Below, piece by piece: positions 34,250 to 44,761 of a stretch of 64,000 nt of DNA. The translations under genes were made by a program, and so were the position numbers. The DNA comes from Portulaca oleracea (Eukaryota; Streptophyta; Magnoliopsida; Caryophyllales; Portulacaceae), in contig CM055893.1 in the NCBI GenBank assembly GCA_029582165.1, positions 25,705,179 through 25,769,178 of the forward strand, given 5' to 3'. Positions within the stretch are counted from its first letter, which is position 1. Each line of letters starts with the position of its first letter. The notes beneath the pieces were generated by a model, which was given only the letters and a program-made list of their open reading frames with translations, was not told the origin of the DNA and ran no database searches.

Positions 34250-35402
34250 TATTTACAATTTCATCGAATGGGGCTTCATAAGACCAGACATAATCTATTC
34301 TTCCCATTTTGGAACAAGCTAACCCTTTGGACGTTCATTCAATTCTAAACCTTAATCGAACTGAATCATTAGAGCTTTATGAATAAAATGACTATAGAAC
34401 TTGTGAATCAATGTAATCATGAGAAGTAAGTTAGTTGCATTCTCCAATGCGATTACAACTCATGAACTGTTCATACAAGAGTATTAAATCCCGTGCATTC
34501 TCTAATGCGTCTCATGACCTATTGCCTTCACATAACCATTAAGACAAGTTAAGCATCACTATTACGCTTTCCACACAACAAGGGTTTAGAGTGCGACATC
34601 CACGTTATCATGAACCTTGCACATCCATTAATCACTCACCTCAAACAAGATTCGAGTGATATGACTTCCAAAGGACATATATTTGCGAACCTATTCTGCG
34701 CCTTAGGCTACTTAGCTCGAGCAATGGCCTTAAAAAGAAAACCAAGCTTCCGCTACGAAACACTAGGCGCCATACCAATTGGTGTAATGGTGCCATCATT
34801 GATCAAATCCCCTTCTTGGAGTTTTGTTGAACTATTTCAGCAACTTATTATTATCAGTTGTTTATTTCAAATAATTTAACACATCGATCTATGTCCATAG
34901 ACCTTAACTCCATGATTACATTGAGCACTATCGAGGTCCTTTCAAAATTGAAAATCCCTGTACCTTCAGTCTCAAAACATTACGCCAGGAAATCCATTTT
35001 CAACTTGGAGTATGTCACCACATACAGTACCAAATAGGACAATCATGCTCTAACCAAATTTTTTGCAACTACAAGAATATCTGGATTCTTGAGAAGATAA
35101 AACTCTTTTGATCACATGATCAACCATTGATCTTTAACTCCATGTCCTTGTTGAGGATCACAATTGTCCGTCATCAGCTTAAGTACCTTCCAAACAATTT
35201 TGGGAACCTCAAAATTTAGGGACTTGTCACATACACTCCCGGTTTCTAGAATTAAATCAAAGAAAGAAAGTTTTGATGTCCTTTTGCCATAAGGCATAGA
35301 CACACTATGCAGTTATGGCTAGGAGTATCCTAATGGACTTGTGCGTTATGGGCACACTATGTAGTTATGGCTAGAATATAGATTGCTAACAACCAGTAGA
35401 GC
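34250..35402. repeat. Unclassified repeat remnant, continuation of 29918-30971
   Basis: Joins seamlessly to 30971 if the solo LTR and one TCTAG are removed. Non-coding, with short direct repeats such as GCATTCTC(C/T)AATGCG (34439, 34496) and CACACTATG(C/T)AGTTATGGCTAG (about 35301 and 35350). No protein domain recognised in the frame at 34610-34879. Confidence 0.4.
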
Positions 35403-36147
35403 TAGGGATGGCAATGGGGCGGGGAATCCCCAAACCCGCTGGGGCCCTGCCTCGCTCTAGGGAAAAATCCCCACCCCCATTGGGGATGGGAACGGGGACA
35501 ATTTTTCGAAATCCGCTCGGGGACGGGGCGGGGATGGGGAAAAAATTTTCCCCATCCCCGTCCGTATTTTCCCCTCCGGGGAAAATTTCCCGTCCCCATC
35601 CTCGAATCCCCATCCCCGAAAATTTTAAAAATACTAAATAACCTTTATTCTAATTCAATATATATATATTAATGGCAAGGATAAAGTAGTAATTTTCGAA
35701 TTTTAAGTCTGAAATCCTAACCTAAACTCGCTTCCCTCCTCCATAATTCCATTCGCTGTTCGCTCCTCCCTTATCTTACACGTCACCCTTTGCTGCTCCC
35801 TCCTCCCTTCTCTAATCTCCCTCTACCTGCGTTCGCTGCTCAGTGCTCCCTCCTCAGCCCCTCTCTCCTCCCTCCTCCCTCCTCTCTCCTCCCTCCTCCC
35901 TTCTCCCTTCTCCCTCCATACCGACTGCCCCTGCTCACTGCGCGATTCCCACAGCTCAGTAGAGTTAGTACTCGTCCAGCTGAAGGTCAGTTCCTTTTGT
36001 TTTTTTTATTACATTTTTAGATCTCCCTCTCATTCTCTCAACTCTCACTCTCACACTCTCACTCTCAGATATGATAACTACTGTTGTATTTCGAACAGGT
36101 TAAAAACCTGGTCCGGTTAAAATTTGGTTAGATTTTGGATAGCTTTA
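35403..36147 (+). mobile_element. hAT-like transposon 5' end, interrupted
   Basis: AGGGATGGCAATGGGGCGGGG at 35405 and the following mirror-like G/C-rich tract (GGGGATGGGG / CCCCATCCCC repeats to about 35620) resemble the 5' terminal region of plant hAT transposons. A CT-rich leader-like stretch (CTCCCTCCTCC repeats, 35715-36075) follows. Family B LTR sequence begins abruptly at 36148, so the transposase is not in the window. Assignment is by end-sequence resemblance only. Confidence 0.45.
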
Positions 36148-37866
36148 TGTAACGTGGTTTTCGTAAGACCTCGGTATTGTCGTTCTCTCTCAGGGAGCTA
36201 GGGGCCTTGGCTAAAACTGATCGACTCTAGGTAAGGTTCAAGATCACAGGATAACAAGGAGGTTGTAATTGACGAACAGAACAAACACAACTATGGTTCA
36301 GTCAAATGGGAACTATGGGTGTCGGGAGATTTTGGGACGCAAATGGTGATTAGGAAGAGGGTTTCGCAGCTAGAAAGCAACAAAATAGTGGAATAAAATG
36401 ATAATCCCGTTAAAATAAACCCACCGGATTTCCTTTTCCAAGGATAATTCGGATTAACTTCCTACAATCCCACCACGGACCTGGAGGGTTAAAAGAACGA
36501 GACTCCTAGTTAGCTTCTATTCACTTTCGTGAATAGAATACTAACTGTCCCAATTCCGACCTTCCAACCCAAGTGTTGGATGTATTCGAGATCTTTCGTA
36601 TCCCAAATACATCCCACTTGAGGGAAGAATAGGAGCGGGAAGTTGATTCCACTACAAATTACCTCCTAAGTTGCTAACCCAATCTAAATACACCATTCAC
36701 ATCCTTAGTTTCTCCCTAACCCATAAGGGTTCTAGCCTCTAATCATCTTATCTAGCATGCTAAACATAATAATAACTTCATTCATGCTTCAAATAGAAAG
36801 TATCTAGAAATTCAGAGCAACAATAGCAACAATCAATAAACACCAAGTAATCTAATAATAAAAACAGAGATTAAAGAGTAATTAGATGAATTAAAGAGAG
36901 TAAGAGTTAAGAAATGCTCATTAATTTAATGCCAAAAGAAGATACTCCAGAATAATAAGAATCCAATGCTCCAAAAATAATATAAGTCTTCAAATCTTCA
37001 ATAGAAATCCAGTAAAATCCAGTGCAAGAACAATAATCCAAGTATGAATTCTCACTAATCACTAAGGAATCACTCTAATTGAAAGCTAAAATGTGATAAA
37101 AGTTCTCTCTAAACTCTCTAGTCTATTTAATCTCCCTCTAATTGATCTCTAATTGATCCCTCCTTCATCCCCCTGGGCTAAAAGACATCAAAACAATATA
37201 TACAAGCTAAGTTAGTTACTCAAAACTCGTCACTTCATTAAGCAGCAGAATGAGAATCTGCAGGGGACCGTAGGTACGGTCTATGAGACCGTGGCTAAGG
37301 TCCTACGTAACTCCTGCAGATTTCTCTCTTCTTCGCAGCACCGTAGGCGCGGTGTGATATGACCGTGGGTGCGGTCTGGGGATTTAGGTCAGGTGAGATT
37401 TCTCTCCTTCGCACCGTCGTGGGTGCAGTCCCCTGAGACCGTGGGTACGGTCTCACTCGGGCACTTCACCTGCTGCTCATGTCTTGCACCCACCGTAGCT
37501 GCGGTCACTTCACCTCCTTGTCATGCCTTACACCCACCGTGGTTGCGGTCATTAGGACCGTGGGTACGGTCATCAGGATCGTGGGTACGGTTAGGCTCGA
37601 CCAACTTGATTCAGCAAAGTCTAACTTTTTATCCTCTCGACGTGTCCGGCCTTCCCGCTTCCTTTGCCTTTGCCTTGACCATGACCCGGGAAATCTCGGG
37701 ATTCCCAAAGTAGCTACAAAATGGCCCTTTTTACCATGTTTTGAGTAAAAACTCTGGAATCTACAAAATAACCAAAAACGTATTATAAGTTATTAAATTA
37801 AACCACGAAACGAGTCAAAAGCCTAAGGATTTAGGCGGTATTTAGACACAAAATTGGATCTAAACA
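36148..37866 (-). repeat. Family B LTR, left copy, 1719 bp
   Basis: Minus strand starts TGTTTAGATCCAATTTTGTG and ends CCACGTTACA. Inverted match to 60648-62368 with scattered substitutions. The frame at 37369-37713 lies across the palindrome cluster and is not a gene. Confidence 0.9.
37265..37592 (-). repeat. Palindrome cluster in left family B LTR
   Basis: About ten copies of a 14-bp near-palindrome of form ACCGTR-NN-YACGGT, such as ACCGTAGGTACGGT and ACCGTGGGTACGGT (three or more copies), some degenerate. In element sense it lies about 270-600 nt into the LTR. Confidence 0.85.
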
Positions 37867-37904
37867 CCCCCCCACACTTAAACTTTTGCTCGTCCCGAGC
37901 AAAA
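37867..37904 (-). promoter_or_regulatory. Polypurine tract and hairpin, left family B
   Basis: In element sense: hairpin TTTTGCTCG-GGA-CGAGCAAAA (37904-37884), then GTTTAAGTGTGGGGGGG against the LTR start TGTTTAGA. The 9-bp stem is perfect and is conserved in the right copy. Confidence 0.75.
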
Positions 37905-40131
37905 CGAGACAAAAACTACCTAAACTAACATAAACTCCTCTGTCGTGGGAGAGAAACGAGTGCATTTAGCGTACGCACCAAGCCGTTTGAAACCCCCGGC
38001 AGCCCGGGTGGATGAGATGGACTCGTGAGGATTTGTAGCGGCTATACCCACAAAAGCTAAAGAAAAAGGAGAGAGGGAAAGTGAAAACAAACTGAAGAAA
38101 ACAAAAGGAAAGAGAAACAAAAACTTCGATTCAAAGGATCTTGCAACCTTAACTAAGAAAACGTTATTAAGCCTCCAAAAGGAACTGTTATGAGCATCTC
38201 ATAATCCCCTATCCCAAGCAAAAGTCAGTCTTTGAGATTTTCGATTTCCTACACCTAATGCCAAGCAAAACCCCATGTGCATTAGTGCTAGTGGGTTCTA
38301 ACCGAATCCAAAAGATTCCAAGGACTCATGTTCGAACTAAAAACAACGAACAAACAACGCATGAGTTGCCCTTCCCCGCATTTGGTCGCCCTTGGCTTGG
38401 TGAGGGCCGTAGGTGTTGCAAGGATAGGCCCTACACTTTAAGAAGCACCAACTTTCTTTTCTTTTTGGTTGGTCTTACCAACGAAATTGTTTTTTTTTTC
38501 TTTTCTCTTTTGTTTTTCTTTTTAAAAGTCGGTATTAGCCTTACTTTCGGGAATTGGACGGCCCAAATATGGGGTTTACCCTCCCAACACAGTCTTTTCC
38601 ATACACACCTCCGTCGAAAATTCGATATGGGAGGAGCTTAAGGGGTAATAGCGCCGTACCGCTAATACCGGGCCCGTGTAGGTTGGCTAAGTGTATGGTG
38701 GTTAATGTCATTCAGCGACACGCCCCACTTAATCCGGTTATCGTAGCTTTTGCTTTCTTTTTCTTTTTGTTTTTAACTTTGCTTTTGCTTTTATTAAACG
38801 GGAAAAAGGAAATAAGCTCGGACACGAACCCCTAGAATCTCCGGACTTCAACCAGAACGTGAAAGGAATCGGGGGTTTTACTAGGCACTTGATGAAGGAC
38901 ATCTAAAGAGATAAGTCATGACTCGTACCTAAGACAAGGTCGAAAAATGCTCAAACCAGTTTCTTTTAAAGAAGATTAAGAACGACTTCTCAATTTCGAC
39001 AACAAGATCCAAGAAATAAAGCGAAAACAAAGCGAAAACGAAAACTGAAAGAAAACTTTTAAAGCTTTCACTCCCTTTTTTCTCCTTTTTCACACAAAAG
39101 TTTTTCAAATTTTAAGCAAAAACTGGGAAAACAAAAACAAAAATCTAGGTGATCTACCCTTTGAAGCAATTATCTCCCCCCCCCCCACACTTAAAACGCC
39201 TCAATGTCCTCATTGTGGGAAGGTGTCACAAGAAAGGGGTAGAGAACCTACAAAAAAACAAAAAACAAAAAAGAACACAACTAGCAAATAAAGCGGTGGC
39301 GACCCGAGCCCACACGGCTCCAACAGCAAGAAAATCCCAACACAAACACTCAAGGGGGTTCGCCACCCAAAAGAAAAACAAGCATACGACGGATCATGAA
39401 GATAATTCACATAAAAAGCGTAAGGTGGAAAGATATTACCTTGAGCTCTTCAAAATTGTTCAAGCGATGATCCGAAGTCGTCGTTCAAGTGAATCACAAC
39501 AATATTAGAGCAAAAGATGACTTTACATATGACAAAATCCGCATGCGAGATCGAAAACAAAATTAAAGAAAACTATCCAACTAAAATCCTAACAATAAGG
39601 AACTAAAAAGAAGAAAAGGAAAACTATAAACAAAATATACATTGCCAATGACATACCTTATCCCCGAATCTCACTCATTGAGGCGGAAAATAAGGGTGAA
39701 ACTCAACACAAACTAACCGAACAGACTTGATTCATTTCATTTCATTAAAACAAACATTCGTTACATTGCCAGAATCGATCATTCACAACCAAAATACAAT
39801 AAAAAAACCATGCAAAATAAGCCACCACCGGCCAAAAGAACGACCAACAACCGACCAAGACATCCCAACTACAACCAAAAGACAACCAAAATACAATCAA
39901 AAGACAATCAAAGGACCACCAAAAGCCAATTCCAGCTGACTTTGAGAGCAACACTAAAACAAGCCAAAAGGACCCGAGACACCTACACGCCAAAACCACA
40001 AAGCCTTCGCATCCAAACCCCGATGAAGCATCCCCCCACACTTATATTTCACACAATAAAGTATGTAAAAACTAATGACAAAGATCAGGTGGGGGCGGGA
40101 ATGCTTACAAACGGTCCTCAAGCGGATCCTC
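37905..40131 (-). other. Non-coding tail of the left family B half-element, with two further G-run modules
   Basis: A second module lies at 39176-39215: C-run (plus strand) followed by CAATG-TCCT-CATTG. A third C-run with the same ACACTTA context is at 40032-40037, without a clear hairpin. The rest is T-rich or A-rich with no conserved frame; 38258-38641 and neighbours have no domain and are not open in the right copy in the same way. Confidence 0.7.
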
Positions 40132-41571
40132 TGATAAGCCGCAAGTGCTCGGGTGAAATTGTAGCATAAATCAAGGTCGTTCCCACAGGGACTTTTCCTT
40201 TCAACGCACTGAACTAGCCTCCTAATTGATCGCTAAGTCGATCCGGTTTTTGTTTTGAATCAACTAAATCTAACTCTAATCACAATCAAGGTCTAAGCAA
40301 ACGAATATTCAAAAAACTTTTCGAATTTAATCAAGGGAAACAGGCGTTCAGGGGATGAAACCTAAGTCAAATAACGAATCAATGAGGTGGATTGAACTTT
40401 CATTTCATTAATTTGCACAATCAAGGTTCGATAATAGCATAAAACACTTCGCAATGAGATTTTGTCACTAGAGCGAATTGCCAAGACTAACCAAGCACCT
40501 ACTTTCGTCGTTATTTTTATTTAGTCAAGGTTAAAGATCAAATTATCTCAAGAACCCTAATTAAAACTTCTATGTCTAGATAATTTTAACTAGTTTAATC
40601 TAGGTTTTCGGGTAGTCAAACTTCTCCTTTCGGTACTTCATTCAACAACCTATTACCATGCAATTGGTGATCAAGCAAAAGCTATAACAATTCAATTCAA
40701 AGACCAAATAGATTGAAACAAACTAAATTCATAATAATTCAATCCAACAAAGTCAATTCATCAAGCAACTTCAAAGGTTCATCCCCTAAACTAAAAGAAC
40801 TACTCACAATTCATGTTTAAAACTACAAAGCAATTGAAATCTTGTCTAGAAAGCATATGAAAATCTATGAGAGATTGAGAAATAAACCCAAGTGAAGAAC
40901 AAACTTGCTAGGAATCAACAATGGAGGACTTTTGCTCCTCCACTTCAAAGTATGTTCGAGTTGCTCTTCAATCTTCAATCTTCTCTCAATCTTCAATGAT
41001 GGAATGGAATATGGATGATGAATGATATGATTAGGGTATGAAATGGATGATGGTGGATGATTGATTCCCTTCTACTCGGCCGAAAATCAGCATAATATAG
41101 GCAAATATCACTTCAAAACCGCCGAAAATGAAAAGACAGGAGAGACACGGACCGTGCCAGGGTAAGCACGGACCGTGCCCCATGTGACACGGACCGTGCT
41201 CCCTGTGACACGGACCGTGTCAGCTCACTGCTCATACTATCTCACTCTCTGGCCATAGACACGACCCGTGCTCTTCTTGGGGGCACCCGTGTCACTGCTT
41301 TTTCGGGCCTAGGAGTACTTTGGGCCATTGTTTGGGCCTTGGGTGATCCAACATCTCACTTCTTGGTCCTTTAAGCTCATAACTTGGATCTACACTTGCT
41401 TTTTGGGCTCGGTTTACATCGATTCTTCACAAATTCCCTACAAAACTCACCAAACTCCAAGCCAAGCGTAATATGGGAAATTCGGGTATAAAATATACAT
41501 AATCAAATCAAATATTCCCCAAATTCTCATCAAAACAACCAAGTTCTCATATATACAAGAAGCACTTATCA
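40132..41571 (-). repeat. Element A2 3' LTR, 1440 bp
   Basis: Plus strand starts TGATAAGCCGCAAGTGCTCG and ends AGAAGCACTTATCA. Paired with 52035-53470. Confidence 0.95.
41144..41299 (-). repeat. Palindrome cluster in A2 3' LTR
   Basis: Four perfect CACGGACCGTG copies, then CACGACCCGTG and GCACCCGTGTC, 272-427 nt from the LTR start in element sense. Confidence 0.85.
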
Positions 41572-41610
41572 AAATCCCCCATGCTTAGTCCTTGCTTGTC
41601 CCTAAGCAAG
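41572..41610 (-). promoter_or_regulatory. Polypurine tract and hairpin, A2
   Basis: In element sense: hairpin CTTGCTT-AGGGAC-AAGCAAG (41610-41591), GACTAAGCATGGGGGATTT, LTR. Same as A1. Confidence 0.75.
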
Positions 41611-43401
41611 TCCAAACTCAAAAGAAAAGGCAAAGAAAGAAAATGAAAGAAAATAAAAGAAAACTGAACAAAATGACTCAAAGAACTCAAAGCAAAAGTA
41701 AAAAGACTCAAAAGTAAAAATTAACCAAAAACGAAACTTTTTTATATAATTACAACTCTTAAGGATGGCAAAGATAGAACATTCAATCAACCCAATCTAA
41801 TCTAAAGTACAGCCCGAGAGTGAAAAAGAAGCCAATTTACACAAGTAAATGAAGACAAATTATTCAAGAATGGTACTCATCAAGTTCAACCAATCACCCT
41901 TAATCACTGAATGAGATAAGAAGGCACATGTTAAGCATGAAACTAGGTATGACTGAAGAGCAAACTCATTTTCTGGGAATGTGGAAACACTCCTCTCATG
42001 TGTTTAAATATATAAAAAAAATCATTGAAAGTTCGCTCAAATACTCAAACCAAAGTCACAACCAACCACGTACTTGCTAAGAATCTCAACTCTCCACCGC
42101 AATTTGCAAAGCAACAATGATAATCAAGAGGACTTTCAAGGGTTGTAACAGGGCTAGGGTTAAGGGTAAGGAGTGGATAATATTTGGGAATTATGGAGCT
42201 AAAAGCCAAAGCTTGAAATTATGTCGCACCAATTCAACATACATACACTCTCACCACTGAAAATCAATCCAAATCAACCCCACAAACAATTGGAAACTTG
42301 CCTCAAAACAAAAGAAACACAATGTCAAACACTTTATTCTCTTTTTCTTCTTTTTTTCGGAATTCTCCGATTTTTCTTTCTTTTTTTCACACTTTTTCTA
42401 TATTTTTCTTTCTTTTTTTTCTTTTCTTTTTCTCTTTTTTTTTCTTTGAATAAAACACACACAAACAAACAAACTCACACTTATATACAACTCACTAGGC
42501 AAGTTCCAACTCTACCCAACAACTTCAATGTATATAATTTGGGGAATCAAATCAATTTTTACAACTCAAACCAATTCCCCATCACAAACCAAACCACCAT
42601 AGTAACCATAATCAACCCAACTTCATACTCAACACATTTCAAGCAATGGCTTAAGGGTAGGAAATATATAATTGGCCAAGGCTTATAATATGGTTCAAGA
42701 AAAGAAAGATTCAAGGCAAGAAAGGGCTAACTAAGGATATTCCGATGTAAACGGGTGGTCAAGGCTTGCGGGTTCAAATCCTAATGCCTCTATCATCTTA
42801 TCAATGTACAACGCATAGCAATTTCAAGGAGATGCAAAGCAAATGAAGGAGGATGCCACAATGGTGAGTCACTCATGGAAATTAGACTAATAAAAATGAT
42901 TAGTCTTTTCTTTAAGGCTTATGTGTACTCACGGGTAGCGCTCAACAATCATTACCTAGTTTAAAAAGATATGCATATGCACAACTCACTCTTACAATAG
43001 AAACAAAGGCAATCGGTCTTACTATCCTAACACAATTCTCACGACAATTAGCTTCACAACTCATGTCAATTCACAGTCTTTCACAAACGGCCTTTACAAG
43101 ATCAAATCAAGTCAAAAGAAAACTATCACGCCAAATCCTATATTAAACAGTCTTTTTTTTTTTACTTTTTTCTTTTTTTTTAAAATTTTTTTTCTTTTCA
43201 AATGCTTTTTACAAGACTCAAAATGAAAATAAGAAAATAAGAAAACGAAAACAACCTACGAAAAGAAGGATTAAAAAACTACAAGTAAATCTAGAAAACA
43301 AAAGAAATAAAATCAAAACAAAAGAAAAAGACTCAAAACAAGTTAAAAATCAAAAATAAAAACGACTCAAAACACACATATCCACAAAAAGTTACACAAA
43401 T
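41611..43401 (-). other. Non-coding tail of A2
   Basis: AT-rich, with poly-T and TTTTC runs at about 42340-42450 and 43150-43200. Collinear with 18224-20000 of A1. The 155-codon plus frame at 42221-42688 is low-complexity and broken up in A1, so it is not called. Confidence 0.8.
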
Positions 43402-43436
43402 CCCCCCCATGCTTGAACCGAACATTGTCCGCAATG
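43402..43436 (-). promoter_or_regulatory. Second G-run plus hairpin module of A2
   Basis: In element sense: hairpin CATTG-CGGA-CAATG (43436-43423), then TTCAAGCATGGGGGGGATTTG, ending 57 nt after the third ORF stop. It duplicates the core of the true polypurine tract at 41572. Confidence 0.7.
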
Positions 43437-43492
43437 CGAAACATCACCCGAGAAGCAAAGGAAGAAAGCACAAAAAGGTCACAAAGAGGTAA

Positions 43493-44761
43493 TCATGGAG
43501 GTGGAGGAGGGGGTGGGTTGCATGTATGGTTAAGCTGCCAATCACGAACGGATTGCATCAAGGCAAGCATCTCATCTTGACTGCGCTCAATCCTACCCTG
43601 GGAGTCTCGAAGGGCTTGAAACTCAAGCTCACAATAAATTTGGACATTAAGCCTCTCTTCAAGGGTAGGCTCACCATCACCCTCATCACTTTGCGCATCA
43701 CTGCTACTGTCACCACTCTCTCCACCCTCGCGGATGGCTAGTGGAGCCTCAAAATCGGGCTGGTTTGGGTCCATGGGAGGGAGAAAAAGGATGTTAGGGA
43801 CACGTTGGATGGACACATGATCATGGGGAAGCCGCATCTTCTCATTGATAGGGTACCGCCACAAAACAGCAGCCCCGTCCAATGTACACATTTTCATAGA
43901 ACAAAAGGTCTTAGCGTCCAGAAACAAAGGTCCACCAACTAAATCTCGCTGATGGCGAGCAGGGTCCCAACCAAAATGTCTTGCTAATACAGTTAGTAGA
44001 CCCCCCATAACAATATCCCCCTTCCCCAGGCTAGCATGTCGTTCTAAGTGAAGAGCAAAGAGGGCAGCGGGGTTAACATCAGGTTGGGCATAATACATCC
44101 CCCATAACACAAAAAATTCAGCTTTAGATGCAACATTCATGCTATCACCACGACCAAACATACCACAGGATAGAATCCGCTGAACAACCCGAAAAGTCGG
44201 ATTGCGGATGGCAGTACATTTAGAATTACGAGGGTTATAATCCGTCCTAGTAGTAAGGAACTGCCAAAATGCTTTGGGGTTCCAAACATCATCATCCGGC
44301 ATCTCTCGCCTCCCTCGATCAGTTATGACAGGCAGTTGAAAAATCTCAGCAAATTCAGTCAAAGTGAGGGAATGGGTCTCCTCATCGATGTTAAAGCTAA
44401 TCAAACCGTCCCTAGTGGTCAAATCTACTTCGAAGGTGCTAAGCACCTCCAAGGTCAGGGTGCGAAAGGTAGGTTCTCTCATCCGGGCAAAACGCAACAA
44501 GCCACATCGATTTAATAACCATTCAACATCAGTTAACATACCAGTCGCAGCCAAAAAGGGTTCATGCATAAATCTAGTTGCTACGACTTTCCGCTTGCTC
44601 AAAGCAAGGTAACGGTCATACATTTCACCTTCAAGGTTGAATGGATTGTTACCTCGATTAGGCCATGACGAGCGCGCACCTTTGTCCTTCCCTTTGCCTC
44701 CATCAGCCTTCCGCCTCTTAGAAGATGACTCCTCTTGAACTGGACCTTTACCCCTAGCCAT
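43493..44761 (-). CDS. Third ORF (Athila ORF1-like protein), intact, 422 aa
   Basis: The start chosen is ATG 44761-44759 (MARGKGPVQEESSSKRRK); the frame is open 14 codons further up but has no ATG there. Residues 1-35 are strongly basic (SSKRRK...KGKDKG), like a nuclear localisation signal. The central part (about 60-330) includes EVLSTFEVDL, LTEFAEIFQLP, WNPKAFWQFL and WGMYYAQPDVNPAALFALHL. Residues about 360-385 are acidic (GESGDSSSDAQSDEGDGE); the end is polyproline. There is no signal peptide or membrane segment, so an envelope role is not supported. It resembles the Athila ORF1 / plant transposon protein family; biochemical role unknown. It lies in the post-pol position, with a 1.7-kb leader. 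It is the only complete element gene in the window. Confidence 0.85.
   Translation of the reverse strand: MARGKGPVQEESSSKRRKADGGKGKDKGARSSWPNRGNNPFNLEGEMYDRYLALSKRKVVATRFMHEPFLAATGMLTDVEWLLNRCGLLRFARMREPTFRTLTLEVLSTFEVDLTTRDGLISFNIDEETHSLTLTEFAEIFQLPVITDRGRREMPDDDVWNPKAFWQFLTTRTDYNPRNSKCTAIRNPTFRVVQRILSCGMFGRGDSMNVASKAEFFVLWGMYYAQPDVNPAALFALHLERHASLGKGDIVMGGLLTVLARHFGWDPARHQRDLVGGPLFLDAKTFCSMKMCTLDGAAVLWRYPINEKMRLPHDHVSIQRVPNILFLPPMDPNQPDFEAPLAIREGGESGDSSSDAQSDEGDGEPTLEERLNVQIYCELEFQALRDSQGRIERSQDEMLALMQSVRDWQLNHTCNPPPPPPP

Noticed and set aside
37369..37748. Overlapping plus frames of 114 and 89 codons
   Set aside because: They run across the family B palindrome cluster; the inverted copy gives different broken frames.
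42221..42688. 155-codon plus frame in the A2 tail, with a Phe-rich stretch
   Set aside because: Low-complexity TTTTC runs; antisense to the element; broken into overlapping pieces in the collinear A1 region (18724-19277).
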